This document shows positions 8,357 through 17,802 of a DNA stretch of 52,079 nt, piece by piece (positions within the stretch are counted from its first letter, which is position 1; each line of letters starts with the position of its first letter). Location of the stretch: positions 1-52,079 of the forward strand of contig NZ_JAKRNK010000016.1 in the NCBI RefSeq assembly GCF_022346885.1. Reading direction: 5' to 3'. The position numbers and the translations under genes were made by a program. This DNA is from Paenibacillus sp. ACRRX (GTDB lineage: Bacteria > Bacillota > Bacilli > Paenibacillales > Paenibacillaceae). The notes beneath the pieces are model-generated. The model was not told the DNA's origin. It worked only from the letters and a program-made list of their open reading frames with translations, and made no database searches.

Positions 8357-10024
8357 TTACTTCAGGAAGTCACCTTGCCAATACGTCCCATTCCAGCTGC
8401 CCCCGCTGCCGTTTAAAGTAAGATTGATCTTTTTATTAAAGTCACCAACAAAGTGCGAATCTTTGTAAACAGCGCCATTGCTGACGAATTCTACTGTCAC
8501 AGTCATTCCCCCTATATATCGGCCGTCTAGTCTATGAATCGTTAATTCCTTTAACCCTGCTGACATGTTCTTCATAGAAAGAAAATTCCCTACCCAAGCC
8601 GTACCGTTCCAGTAGCCGTTTCTTGCATTCAAATCAAGATTAATCTTTTGATCAAAATAATCCAATACTTCATAGTCTGTATGCAGAGCGTTATTGATCG
8701 TAAAATCAGTCGTTATTTTTAAATTGCTAATTAACCTGTCATCCGTATTCGTAATGGTGATTGTAGGGGCAGGATCGTCAATAGACGTATTGTTAACATC
8801 ATGAGTACCCACCACTTTTAACATCACAGCACCATGCGACGGAACGTTAGCCGTATAGCTGTTTGAAAATGTCCCTAAGTTTGATTTAGCCCACAAATCA
8901 CGAACCATTGCGCCACCAGCCAGTAATCCAATATCGCTCCAACTCACTGTAATATTGGTTGCAGCACCAGTACCGTTAAACAGTACAACTGCTCTTTCGT
9001 TATCATTCAGTAAGCGTTTGTTCCAGATGGTAACACCGTCGGCAATTTCTTTAACCACTCTTCCCTGGTAACCTCGGATGTCCTGATTTACAGCAATAAC
9101 TTCAGGGTTCATTAGGATATCTTTCGTGGCCTGCGTCATCGAACTAATATCGTTACCAGCTATGAGCGGAGCGGCCATAATGGACCAAAGACTAAAATGA
9201 GAACGCTGCTCCGTATCCGTCATCCCCCCATTCCCAACTTCAAGCATATCAGGGTCGTTCCATGCACCAGGACCAGCGTATGAATATAAAAATTGATTTT
9301 GGCTGACATTGGACGTAATACTGTCCCAATGATCATAAATATCTCCTGATGTACGCCACAAGTTTCCTGTTTGCGCTCCCCAAACCCATGGTGCCTGTTC
9401 TCCCCAGTTGCAAATGCTGTAAGCGATCGTTCTTCCGGAGTTCAACAGCGAGTTTCGGAATTCGCCATACCATGTTGCCGCATCCGGTTTCGTCCCGCTT
9501 GAGTGGCTTGCTGGATCGACATAACACCAGTCAACCTTGACATAATCGATTCCCCATTCAGCATACGTGCTTGCATCTTGGTCATAGTAGCCACGGCTGC
9601 CAGGACGCCCTTCACATGTCTGATAACCGATATCTGTGTAAATACCGAGTTTTAATCCCTTGGCATGCACATAGTCTGCAAGCGCCTTCATCCCACTTGG
9701 AAAACGTACGGTATCCGCTACAATTTTGCCTGATGCATCCCGTGAGGTTTGCCAGCAGTCGTCAATATTTACATATTGGTATCCAGCATCCTTCATCCCG
9801 CTAGTGACCATAGCATCTGCCATCTGTTTAATTAAGGTTTCACTTACGCCGCAGCGAAATTTGTTCCAGCTATTCCATCCCATTGGTGGTGTCTGAGCCA
9901 CTCCATTCTCAAGCGCATGTGCGGTAAATACAGCCGTATGATTCAGAGATCCAATAATCAAGATGAAGAAAAACAACATACCAGTAGTTATGCACGACTT
10001 TAAACAAGACCGATCCTTTTTCAT
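8357..10024 (-). CDS. Secreted alpha-galactosidase, GH27
   Basis: A 555-residue exported glycoside hydrolase that removes terminal alpha-galactose from oligosaccharides or galactomannan (EC 3.2.1.22). A signal peptide occupies about residues 1-38 (hydrophobic core 13-26, cleavage near AHA-LE). The catalytic TIM barrel starts at TPPMGWNSWN (46-55). The nucleophile is Asp165 in YVKVDWC and the acid/base is Asp228 in RTSGDI. A C-terminal antiparallel beta domain follows from about residue 310, and the last ~120 residues contain two short repeats of the type NGYWNGTAWVGNF / GGSWNGTYWQGDF, suggesting an appended carbohydrate-binding module. The ribosome binding site is AAGGAGAT. No sugar transporter is adjacent. 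Confidence 0.93.
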   Translation of the reverse strand: MKKDRSCLKSCITTGMLFFFILIIGSLNHTAVFTAHALENGVAQTPPMGWNSWNKFRCGVSETLIKQMADAMVTSGMKDAGYQYVNIDDCWQTSRDASGKIVADTVRFPSGMKALADYVHAKGLKLGIYTDIGYQTCEGRPGSRGYYDQDASTYAEWGIDYVKVDWCYVDPASHSSGTKPDAATWYGEFRNSLLNSGRTIAYSICNWGEQAPWVWGAQTGNLWRTSGDIYDHWDSITSNVSQNQFLYSYAGPGAWNDPDMLEVGNGGMTDTEQRSHFSLWSIMAAPLIAGNDISSMTQATKDILMNPEVIAVNQDIRGYQGRVVKEIADGVTIWNKRLLNDNERAVVLFNGTGAATNITVSWSDIGLLAGGAMVRDLWAKSNLGTFSNSYTANVPSHGAVMLKVVGTHDVNNTSIDDPAPTITITNTDDRLISNLKITTDFTINNALHTDYEVLDYFDQKINLDLNARNGYWNGTAWVGNFLSMKNMSAGLKELTIHRLDGRYIGGMTVTVEFVSNGAVYKDSHFVGDFNKKINLTLNGSGGSWNGTYWQGDFLK

Positions 10025-10518
10025 AAATCGACATCTCCTTTATTCATGTATAAATAAGAGACTGCTGCTTAAATAACCTTCTATACTACAGAATCAGTTA
10101 TTGATCATTAGGAAGTATGCTGTCATTCAAATACGGGGCCTGAATTAGGGTATCTGCTATTGTCTACAGCGCTTGAAGGGGAAGTGCAAGAGAGGGAGTA
10201 CTGAAATGAATTTAATCTATCTAGTTGGCTGATGTCTTTATGTAGGCATCATAACACCCCCGATATAAAATAATGGAGCTACCGCAAGGCAGCCCCCGAA
10301 AGGAATCATGTTGTTATTCTGGATGTCGAATCTAAGGCTCCGAGAAGAGCTGCTCAATTACAACCGCATCACTGTTATTGTGCGGTCAAAGACTTTACTT
10401 CCCTAGTCTACAACTATATAAATAATGTTCAAGACCTAAATCTCAAAAAATCCAATAGAGAGCTCTGCAGGTTATCCACGGCTGGTATGAAGAGTGCTTT
10501 ATTTTTAATGATCATGGT
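10025..10518. other. Intergenic region without a recognised gene
   Basis: About 490 nt. It holds a GC-rich hairpin at 10274-10296 (GGAGCTACC paired with GGCAGCCCC through G-U pairs), a possible minus-strand terminator for the downstream acetyltransferase, and at 10387-10412 a diverged copy of the AGTCTA...ACTTTATTTCCCTAGT motif that is abundant at 38-46 kb. Short open stretches do not look like genes. Confidence 0.5.
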
Positions 10519-10941
10519 CTAATCGAGAACAGTAAGCATTCCCGTCATCTGCGGGAAACCATTTTTAAACCCAAACTTTTCGTAGAATTCAGTCTTACCC
10601 TCTGCTGCAAACAAACCGATAAACGCAATCCCGTCGTCATGACGACGCTTCTCAATGTATGTCAATAAATGCCGCATAATAGCTTTCCCTACACCCTGAC
10701 CTTGGAAGGAAGGGAGTACAGCAACATCTTGTATATAAAAATACAATACTCCATCACCAACGATTCGTCCCATCCCAATCGGCGCACCATCTATTGTCAC
10801 GGTAACCCCATAAAGAGAGGCCGCTAATGATCGCTCTGACATCTCTGTATTAAGACTTCCCCATCCTACTGATTCCCATAACTGCTTATGTTCCAAAACG
10901 GTAGGCATTCTCTCACTGATGGTATAATTTACTTTTTCCAT
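10519..10941 (-). CDS. GNAT family N-acetyltransferase
   Basis: A 140-residue acetyltransferase. Motif A is IQDVAVLPSFQGQGVGKAIMRHLL, and motif B is GKTEFYEKFGFK. The frame is open 25 codons further upstream, but MEKVNYTISERMP with an AAAGG element nine nt upstream is the natural start. The VDAPIGMGRIVGDGVLYFYIQDVAV segment is typical of small-molecule or arylamine-type GNATs. It appears monocistronic; substrate unknown. Confidence 0.86.
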   Translation of the reverse strand: MEKVNYTISERMPTVLEHKQLWESVGWGSLNTEMSERSLAASLYGVTVTIDGAPIGMGRIVGDGVLYFYIQDVAVLPSFQGQGVGKAIMRHLLTYIEKRRHDDGIAFIGLFAAEGKTEFYEKFGFKNGFPQMTGMLTVLD

Positions 10942-11255
10942 ATTAACTACCTTTCTTTCATTGATTTGCGGACTAACGCATTCGACTGCCTTATACCGTG
11001 ATCTCCCATTCAACATGTTCCATGATCTCCACCCAACTTTCAGTTCAGTTCTATCTTATTTCTCCCCCTACCTCAAACACTCCTGTCCTTTCGACAGGTT
11101 AAATAATCGCCTCATTCCACTTTGCTGTGGTTCCCTATACCTAGTCTGTTGATATGGATGAACCTTAAAATGATTAGTTCCCTTGACTTAAGTCAATGAA
11201 CCGTCATAAACCGCCTATTACAATGGAATCAACACAACAACTAGGGGGTAATATT

Positions 11256-11975
11256 ATGGTTTCCTCGAGAAAAGAACTAACGGATCAGCGAAAAATGGCT
11301 CTGACTGCTGCCATATCACTTCTCATCATGACCCTTGCTGCCTTTTTTTCATATGGGTTTGTCCATGGAAGCCTCGTAGTACAAGGGGATGCCACCGCCA
11401 CATATCATAACCTCTTATCATCGAATGTGCTCTTCAAAGCTGAAATCTTGGGGTGGATCATTATCCTGTTCTGTGACATAGTGGTCGCCTGGGCTTTTTA
11501 CATGTTCCTGAGGCCAATTGATAACCATCTTTCATTGCTCGGTGCATGGTTCCGTCTTATCTATACGGCAGTATTAGGAATTGCCATCCTGAATTTAATA
11601 TTGGTGCTGCTTCTCACAAACAGTACAGTCCATTCATCATTATTTAAAAACGATCAACTTCAAGCACATGTGATGCTGTATTTGACAGCATTTGAAACGA
11701 TCTGGTCTATTGGTTTAATCATTTTTGGCGGGCATCTACTGCTTGTTGGCTATTTAGCTTTCAAATCGAACAGCATTCCGAAAGGAATTAGCATCTTATT
11801 GTTGATTGCTTCAATTGGCTATATTGCCACTCATCTATGTAACACGTTTTTTCCCCATTTCGATGTGATCATGACGATACTAAAATTTACATTTACTGTC
11901 CCCATGATTGTAGGAGAATTAGGATTTGGCATATGGTTGCTATTAAGAGGAGGGAAACTCATTGTAAAGGTGTGA
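11256..11975 (+). CDS. DUF4386 family membrane protein
   Basis: A 239-residue integral membrane protein with about six transmembrane helices, matching the DUF4386 pattern (LTAAISLLIMTLAAFFSYGFVHGSLV, then FKAEILGWIIILFCDIVVAWAFYMFLRPI, and a central LGAWFRLIYTAVLGIAI). The function of the family is not known. The frame is open from 11196, but an AGGGGG site precedes the ATG at 11256, which is chosen. The gene converges on a Crp/Fnr regulator with only 7 nt between the stop codons; DUF4386 genes are often near regulators, but no direct link can be shown here. Confidence 0.85.
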   Translation: MVSSRKELTDQRKMALTAAISLLIMTLAAFFSYGFVHGSLVVQGDATATYHNLLSSNVLFKAEILGWIIILFCDIVVAWAFYMFLRPIDNHLSLLGAWFRLIYTAVLGIAILNLILVLLLTNSTVHSSLFKNDQLQAHVMLYLTAFETIWSIGLIIFGGHLLLVGYLAFKSNSIPKGISILLLIASIGYIATHLCNTFFPHFDVIMTILKFTFTVPMIVGELGFGIWLLLRGGKLIVKV

Positions 11976-11982
11976 TCTCTGC

Positions 11983-12567
11983 CTAATGCATATCTTTATA
12001 GACCCGCTTCTTGATTCTACTTAATGACTCCGGTGTAATACCGAGATAACTGGCCAATTGATGTTGAGGGACCCGCTCGATTAAATGAGATCTTTTCAGC
12101 AATAGCGCTTTGAACCGTTCTTCAGGTGTGGAGGCGATAAATGCTGCGAATTCATCTTGTACTTGACCAAAGTTTTCCTCTATCATCCTGCGTGTCATAG
12201 ATTCTAATTGAGTATATTTATTATACATGTCTTTTTCCACCTCTAGGTCTCCGACGACCAATGCAGAGTCCTCAAGACATGTCATGGAGTACTCGGATGA
12301 CTTATCTTGTTTGTGATGATTGAATATCGAAATGGCCTGCTCTTCCGTGTAGAAATTCGATGTGACCTCTTTTCCCGTTTCATCGATCGCATACTGCCTT
12401 ATGCATCCCTTTAATACAAAATAACATTTTGTAGGAACATCTCCTTGTCTGAGAAGGACTGTTCCTTTTTTATATTCTTCGATCATTATATTTTGAACGA
12501 TAGCCTGTTGTTGTTCTTCGTTAAGAGAAGTAAATTTAGTCAAATACTTAAACAATATGCTTTTCAT
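11983..12567 (-). CDS. Crp/Fnr family transcriptional regulator
   Basis: A 194-residue regulator with an N-terminal cyclic-nucleotide-binding-like beta barrel (residues about 10-115; KKGTVLLRQGDVPTKCYFVLKGCIRQYAID) and a short C-terminal winged HTH (RVPQHQLASYLGITPESLSRIKKRVYKD). The phosphate-binding cassette lacks the usual Arg-Ala-Ala pattern, so an alternative ligand or none is likely. There is no N-terminal Cys cluster of the Fnr iron-sulphur type. It is divergent from an SDR oxidoreductase gene across a 156-nt region and may control it. The ribosome binding site is AGAGGAAG. Confidence 0.87.
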   Translation of the reverse strand: MKSILFKYLTKFTSLNEEQQQAIVQNIMIEEYKKGTVLLRQGDVPTKCYFVLKGCIRQYAIDETGKEVTSNFYTEEQAISIFNHHKQDKSSEYSMTCLEDSALVVGDLEVEKDMYNKYTQLESMTRRMIEENFGQVQDEFAAFIASTPEERFKALLLKRSHLIERVPQHQLASYLGITPESLSRIKKRVYKDMH

Positions 12568-12723
12568 TCTGCTTCCTCTCTTTTCCTAGAATATACTCAT
12601 GTTAGTTCACCTCATCTTATCACAATCAGTGCTAACAACTTGAAATTTCGAATGAGAGCGCAACATTTTAAACGTCTCCTTGTGATAAAACTATACTTGA
12701 ATTCAAATCAAGGAGCTGAGGAT

Positions 12724-13488
12724 ATGAATAAGTTGGAAGGTAAGGTTGCTGTCGTAACCGGTGCAAGCCGGGGAATTGGTCGTGGCATTGCGTTACGTCT
12801 GGCACAGGAGGGTGCACTCGTTGCCGTACATTATGGAAGAAGACAAGATGCTGCACAAGAAGTAGTTCATACAATTGAGCAAAGTGGTGGATCTGCATTT
12901 ACGATCGGTGCTGATTTAAGTACCCTTAACGGTATTGAAGACTTATATACGACACTAGATGAAACACTTCAAGAGCGCACAAATAATAATCGTTTTGATA
13001 TTTTGGTGAATAATGCGGGAATCGGTCAAATCGTAACATTGGAAGAGTCAACAGAAGAGTCTTTTGACGAAGTTATGAACATGAATGTCAAAGCACCACT
13101 TTTTGTGACCCAGCAAGCATTGCCGCGACTGAAAGACGGAGGCCGCATCATTAATATCTCATCGTTTGTGACACGTGTAGCTTCACCTAGTGTGTTTGCC
13201 TACAGCATATCGAAGGGTGCTGTCGATACATTTACGAAAGTCTTAGCTAAGCAGCTCGGAAGCCGTAATATTACAGTAAACGCCATTCAACCCGGTATTA
13301 TTAATACAGAGATGAATGCAGGGACGTTAAAGGATCCGAATGGACAAAAATTTGCTGCTGGACTTTCAACCTTTAAAAGATGGGGCGAACCTGAAGATGT
13401 TGCAGATATTGCATCTTTTCTTGCCTCATCAGATAGCCGCTGGGTAACCGGACAATGGATTGATGCAAGCGGCGGATCTCATCTGTAA
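12724..13488 (+). CDS. Short-chain dehydrogenase/reductase (SDR)
   Basis: A 254-residue classical SDR, an NAD(P)H-dependent oxidoreductase. The Rossmann glycine motif is TGASRGIG (12-19), NNAG is at 96-99, and the catalytic residues are Ser147, Tyr160 and Lys164 (YSISK). Length and the C-terminal GGSHL ending are normal. The Arg16 after the Gly motif and RR at 39-40 suggest NADPH. The frame is open far upstream, but ATG 12724 with AAGGAG eight nt before it is the real start. It is divergent from the Crp/Fnr gene; an inverted repeat TTGAATTCAA (12697-12706) just before the ribosome binding site is a possible operator. Confidence 0.9.
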   Translation: MNKLEGKVAVVTGASRGIGRGIALRLAQEGALVAVHYGRRQDAAQEVVHTIEQSGGSAFTIGADLSTLNGIEDLYTTLDETLQERTNNNRFDILVNNAGIGQIVTLEESTEESFDEVMNMNVKAPLFVTQQALPRLKDGGRIINISSFVTRVASPSVFAYSISKGAVDTFTKVLAKQLGSRNITVNAIQPGIINTEMNAGTLKDPNGQKFAAGLSTFKRWGEPEDVADIASFLASSDSRWVTGQWIDASGGSHL

Positions 13489-13593
13489 ACTGACGAGTTC
13501 TTAGACCTCGCGAAAGCGCTAGCCCGCTGCCCCTTTTACTCTCCTGCTCGTCCTTCAGCAGCGAGCGTAGGAAAATGGAATATTGGAAGGATC

Positions 13594-13632
13594 AAAAAAT
13601 AACCTCTTACGTTATACTTCGTGTAAGAGGTT
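13594..13632 (-). terminator. Intrinsic terminator between convergent genes
   Basis: A perfect 10-bp stem (AACCTCTTAC at 13601-13610 with 13623-13632) is preceded by A6 on the plus strand, so it serves the minus-strand secreted-protein gene. It may also terminate the SDR transcript. Confidence 0.7.
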
Positions 13633-13730
13633 ACTCTATATTATCTTATATCCTTATGGAAATATTCAGTAAGAGAAGATAGTTAAATGGAGATGTAATG
13701 TACAGGTTAAATTAACACGCTCCAACGCTA

Positions 13731-14285
13731 TTATTTAACATATAAAGCAATAGATGAAATAATAGCTTCTGCTGCTGGCTCCCATTTGCCATCCATGTAA
13801 CTTCCTAGTCTTTGTCCGAGCGCTTGCAAGGTGTCGAGCGTAACGGGAATATCATTTTGCTTCGCTAGAGTAGCAAGGAATGGAGCGGATAAGCTTGTCC
13901 ATCCACCACGGTCAATTTTGATATCCACATCTTTCACTTCGCCATTCTCTATGACAATACGATAGAATAATTGGTCGTCTGGACGATAGCTCAAGTGATG
14001 AGATATTTGTCCAAATACATTTGTTAGGTTATCCTTTTTTGTAATCGAAGCTGGCTTCACGTTAAATTCATGACCTAATACGTTTAACTTTTTCACTTCA
14101 GGACCTGTTAATGCTGCATGAATAGCCTTATCCATATTGCTTTGTAATGGGATGGATTTCTCTGTTACTGTTAATGGATGAACGGTCTCGTTGCTTGCGG
14201 CAAAAACGGCTGAAGGCAAAAGACTCGTTGTGACAAATGCTGTTGCTACTAGGGCTGCTGAGGTGACCTTCATAAGTTTTTTCAT
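13731..14285 (-). CDS. Secreted protein of unknown family
   Basis: A 184-residue exported protein. It begins MKKLMKVTSAALVATAFVTT and has a Sec signal peptide with a probable cleavage after SAVFA at residue 29. The mature part has no motif I recognise. It contains a two-part pattern (VLGHEFNVKPASITKK ... YRIVIENGEVKDVDIKIDRGGW) that could be a small alpha/beta domain. Upstream in-frame ATGs at 14297 and 14333 exist; ATG 14285 puts the basic KK directly before the hydrophobic core, with an AAAGG element 12 nt upstream. It is not linked to a neighbour. Confidence 0.7.
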   Translation of the reverse strand: MKKLMKVTSAALVATAFVTTSLLPSAVFAASNETVHPLTVTEKSIPLQSNMDKAIHAALTGPEVKKLNVLGHEFNVKPASITKKDNLTNVFGQISHHLSYRPDDQLFYRIVIENGEVKDVDIKIDRGGWTSLSAPFLATLAKQNDIPVTLDTLQALGQRLGSYMDGKWEPAAEAIISSIALYVK

Positions 14286-14549
14286 ATGATTATTCATCCT
14301 TTCCAGTAAATCAATTGTTAACCTTATGTACATTTTATCATTTATTAATATAAGCAGACAACGCTCATTTTATTCCATAATGTAACAAAAATACAATTAT
14401 GGAAACGCTTCCATTTTCAATGTAACTAATAGAACATTTTATTTGGAATCTAGCATCTCACGCAACAGTCATGAATGTAATTTAAAATTTTAAAGCGAGA
14501 ATATTTACTAAGTCCAATGACAGCTATTCAAGTACGGGGTACCCTTTAA

Positions 14550-15047
14550 TTAGGCATGAGAATTTCCTTTATACCACTTTCTAAGCTGATTAATATTAGC
14601 CTGATGATAGCGGCTATGGTCAGCTATATGCCATAGTCCCCAACGAATGGTTGCTTGCTTTTCATTTTCGTGTCCGAAAGTTACAACCTTATCCAGATCG
14701 TCATCTGACAATTGTGCACATGTATCTTTTAACATGTTTATTACATCTTTATAGTTAGACATGAGTGTATTCAAAGACTTCCCTTTAACCATTGGAAGCC
14801 TATTATTGTCACCTATCATAGGGCCATACTGTTCTATTAAAGATTGAGGAAGTGTTATTCCTTTTATCCTATAAACCCAATTAAGGTCTACATACAAGAT
14901 ATGGCTAATTAACTGAGCGGTACTATTATAGTTATTATCAGGACCCTTATAGTCTACTTCATCTTGCGACATGCTATCAGTAATAAAGTGTAATCGTTGG
15001 CTGTTTTCTTTCACAGCGGAATATAATATTCCCACAATAGGTGACAT
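14550..15047 (-). CDS. DinB family protein (four-helix-bundle putative metalloenzyme)
   Basis: A protein of about 165 residues with the DinB/YfiT fold. Typical elements are a first helix with ILYSAVKENSQRLHFITDSM, a His in TAQLISHILYVDLNWVYR, and the C-terminal HIADHSRYHQANINQLRK, which supplies the two His of the three-His metal site. Members include bacillithiol- or mycothiol-dependent S-transferases, but most are uncharacterised. The start is ambiguous: ATG 15047 (MSPIVG) has AAAGG 10 nt upstream and ATG 15077 has AGAGG at similar spacing. Confidence 0.82.
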   Translation of the reverse strand: MSPIVGILYSAVKENSQRLHFITDSMSQDEVDYKGPDNNYNSTAQLISHILYVDLNWVYRIKGITLPQSLIEQYGPMIGDNNRLPMVKGKSLNTLMSNYKDVINMLKDTCAQLSDDDLDKVVTFGHENEKQATIRWGLWHIADHSRYHQANINQLRKWYKGNSHA

Positions 15048-15077
15048 ATAAGTTTCGCCTTTTAAATCGTACAACAT

Positions 15078-15356
15078 CTTAACTTTTCCTCTCTACAATT
15101 AATTATAAGTTAACTTTATTGTTGCAAATTTAAATAAAAAGACACCCTCGTCACTCTGTGCCAAATGGAGTACCCCCAAACACTTTACGCAGCGGAGAAC
15201 AAGAATTATATCATACGTTTACGTTAGCACAACAAGTCAATTGGAACAATATCTTTCAATAATAGAAACTGTTTTATTTATCCATTTTAGTACTTCGTCA
15301 TATTATATATAGGTACAAAATTAATTTCGGATATTAGAACAATTTTTAATGAACTC
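15078..15356. other. AT-rich intergenic stretch, nothing recognised
   Basis: No gene, hairpin or repeat stands out in this stretch between the DinB gene and the Rrf2 promoter. Confidence 0.5.
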
Positions 15357-15395
15357 TTGACACTTGTTGTACGTTGTAACTATAATGGTTACATC
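15357..15395 (+). promoter_or_regulatory. Promoter and overlapping operator of the dead Rrf2 gene
   Basis: TTGACA (15357-15362), an 18-nt spacer and a perfect TATAAT (15381-15386). An inverted repeat of 9-bp arms with a 5-bp centre (GTTGTAACT at 15373-15381, GGTTACATC at 15387-15395) overlaps the -10 box. The same element recurs at 15601-15623. Confidence 0.65.
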
Positions 15396-15410
15396 CCGAG
15401 GGTGTTAGTA

Positions 15411-15583
15411 ATACAAATAAGCAGCAAATTTTCCAAAGCGGTTCATCTTCTTTCATTGCTTGCTCCAGACTAGTATGCACAGTGCAAATCGAAATGGCTT
15501 ATACTGGTGGCATCGGTACTAATTCGTTTATCGTTCGGCGGTTGCTTTCTGAACTTACTGAACATATCAACATGAAAGAGTGA
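15411..15583 (+). pseudogene. Rrf2 family regulator, truncated and frameshifted
   Basis: The reading frame opens with QISSKFSKAVHLLSLLAPD, the N-terminal winged-HTH start of Rrf2/YwnA-type regulators, then meets TAG. A second frame resumes with GGIGTNSFIVRRLLSELTEH, the recognition-helix segment, and stops at 15583. The position where the start codon should be is ATA (ATACAAATA), with GAGGGTG upstream, suggesting loss of the ATG. Only about one third of the normal ~140 codons remain. The promoter and operators next to it still look good. Confidence 0.7.
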
Positions 15584-15600
15584 ACCTTTTCTTTGGAATA

Positions 15601-15623
15601 GTTGTAATCACATTGGTTACAAC
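15601..15623 (+). promoter_or_regulatory. Second copy of the Rrf2-type operator
   Basis: GTTGTAATC (15601-15609) and GGTTACAAC (15615-15623), 9-bp arms with one mismatch and a 5-bp centre, the same geometry as at 15373-15395. It precedes a ribosome binding site (AAAGGAGTGAT) and a now-broken reading frame. Confidence 0.6.
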
Positions 15624-15653
15624 ATGAATCTCGAAATATTAGAAAGGAGTGAT

Positions 15654-16146
15654 ATGGATTACGACGTGCATGACATGCTGCTCACCTAGTGGGGCATAAG
15701 GTAGGGCCAGGCGATTACGATAAGACAAAAATCTTAGCGGTAAGCAAAGGAAATAGGTTTTCCAGTCCATTTTTCCAGCTTGATTCTGACAAACATATTC
15801 GATGCCTATAGATTGGTAAAGTATGTAGTCAGTCTAGGTAAATTGCACCCGAATGCACAGAAACTGTTCCGGGCATACTTTACCTACTCTTGGAATTTAG
15901 GACCACAAAACACTGATGGAATTAGTGGTACAAGTCGGGCTGTATCGCGAGAAAGCACTCAAAGTGCTTGCTGGCGATGCTTATTCTGCCAAAGTTCACG
16001 CGGCGAGGAAGAGCCTGCGTAGCGTCAGTGAAGTCCCGTTCTGCGTCATCGCCCAAAAATACGCCGTACCGAGGGCCTATTCAACCGACATGTTTCAACA
16101 CATTGCAGACGGCTTGGCATTAATAGCTATGGTTGAATCTATTTAA
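15654..16146 (+). pseudogene. Decayed coding region after the Rrf2 remnant
   Basis: ATG at 15654 behind AAAGGAGTGAT begins MDYDVHDMLLT and stops after 11 codons; a second frame continues GPGDYDKTKILAVSKG, then further open fragments follow to 16146, ending in PRAYSTDMFQHIADGL. The opening recalls small SAM-dependent methyltransferases and the last fragment vaguely recalls squalene/phytoene-synthase-like proteins, but neither match is firm. Several stops and frame changes show that it is no longer a gene. Confidence 0.45.
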
Positions 16147-16240
16147 CGATGTCGGGAGCGAATCTAAGCGAGCATTGTGTGCGAGCAGCGTTATATTACT
16201 GTTTCAAGTTATCAATATAAGAAAAGAGGGAGATTAGACG

Positions 16241-17179
16241 ATGTTTAAGATGTTTAATAAGAAATCATCAATGGGAGTTATATTATTACTTTGTTTCACA
16301 TTATTGTTGAGCGCATGCACCGGCGAGGCAAGTACGAAGAATACCACGAGTGAAGGAACTCAAGCGCCAACGACAGATCTCAAGATCACGCCGTTCAATC
16401 CTGGGGAAAACGGCCTCTTCTCCGTCAGTTCGAGCCTGATCGAAGGGCCAAATGAGATACTGCTCGTTGATGCTCAGTTCGAAAAGAAAAACGCCGAACA
16501 ACTAGTCAAGATGATCCGCGACACCGGAAAGAAGCTGACTACCGTTTACATTAGCCACAAGGATCCCGATTTCTACTTCGGTCTGTCGGCGATCCGTGAG
16601 GCATTTCCTGACGTTAAGATCGTTGCCACCCCGGCCACTGTAGAAGGGATCAAGGCAACTATCCAGATCAAGAGCGATTTCTGGAGTCCGATCCTAAAAG
16701 ACGACGCTCCGGCAGCACTAATCGTTCCTGAAGTTCTTAACGGTGATAAACTGACGGTAGATGGCGAAACCGTACAAGTGATCGGTCTAGACGGTTCAGA
16801 TCCGTCACACACTGTCCTTTGGGTTCCGTCCAAAAAGACCATCCTAGGTGGTGTGCCAATCTACGAAAACCTGCACGTCTGGATGGCAGACAACCAGACG
16901 CCAGAGAGTCGTGATCACTGGCGGGAGATTCTAGATCGCATCTCGGACTTGAAACCGGAACGTGTTATCCCAGGTCATTATCTGGACAAAAGCTCTGAAA
17001 CTATATCCAGCGTCGCATTTACACGTGACTACATTGCAGAATTTGAAGCTGCGGCAAAGCAAGCCAAAAATTCCACTGAGCTGATTGCAGCGATGCAGAA
17101 GGCTCATCCAAACTTCAAGAATAAAAGTGATCTGGAAATGGGCGCACAGGTTATCAAAGGTGAGCGTTCTTGGCCATGA
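16241..17179 (+). CDS. MBL-fold metallo-hydrolase-like lipoprotein
   Basis: A 312-residue lipoprotein anchored outside the membrane: the lipobox LLSAC puts the lipidated Cys at 26. The mature part is a metallo-beta-lactamase fold of the Vmh-like group. The metal motif reads SHKDPDFYFG (105-114): His106 and Asp110 are present but the usual HxHxDH is altered, with Lys after the first His and Phe111 in place of the last His. Later metal-ligand-type His occur in DPSHTVLW and IPGHYLD. Activity is therefore uncertain. The ribosome binding site is GAGGGAG. It is upstream of the second LLM gene, with a 670-nt gap. Confidence 0.82.
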   Translation: MFKMFNKKSSMGVILLLCFTLLLSACTGEASTKNTTSEGTQAPTTDLKITPFNPGENGLFSVSSSLIEGPNEILLVDAQFEKKNAEQLVKMIRDTGKKLTTVYISHKDPDFYFGLSAIREAFPDVKIVATPATVEGIKATIQIKSDFWSPILKDDAPAALIVPEVLNGDKLTVDGETVQVIGLDGSDPSHTVLWVPSKKTILGGVPIYENLHVWMADNQTPESRDHWREILDRISDLKPERVIPGHYLDKSSETISSVAFTRDYIAEFEAAAKQAKNSTELIAAMQKAHPNFKNKSDLEMGAQVIKGERSWP

Positions 17180-17800
17180 TCTAACGCCGACACCAGCGTT
17201 AGCTACGAAGAGGGTTAGGGCGTAATGGTGACACTTTCACCTGCTCTTACCTTCCCATCCACTGCAATCAACGCTTGATCGTCATAGTAAAATAATGGGT
17301 CGTCACGCCGCCTTTGGAGCATACTACCATCAGGTTATGTCCATTGTAGCGGCAGCTGACGGCCTTTATATAGTTAATCACTTCATCTGCAAGTTGCACT
17401 GAAATTTACCTTCTCTATACTGAACAAGAAGCGTTGGTAGAGCGGCATCCTGCTCAGTATCTTCAGCTGCGTGGTTTCCCCCGAACTCTATTGCTTAATA
17501 TTGTTTAACTCTGAATTCATTCTTCGAACATTCCTGCATTTGCTGTAACGCTGACCCAACAATCTGGACATAGGTTGCTAAACCCATTAGCATACTTATT
17601 GCGAATCATGAGGTTCCCCCTCTGAAGTTGATCTTGGTAACCAGACCTCTCACCCACAATTTTTTTCCTCATCAATAGGAATATAAAGAAGTTTCATAAC
17701 TGGATTGGAACGCTGACAGAAGGATAAGCTGAAGGAACCGGCTGACCCCCAAGGGATCTAAAAATCGGAGATCATTTTTGTATCCTTTTAAACTAATAAA
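17180..17800. other. Intergenic region without a recognised gene
   Basis: More than 600 nt between the MBL lipoprotein and the LLM gene. Short minus-strand fragments such as one encoding NKYANGFSNLCPDCW (near 17560-17610) may be coding debris, but no family can be named. Confidence 0.4.
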
Positions 17801-17802
17801 AG

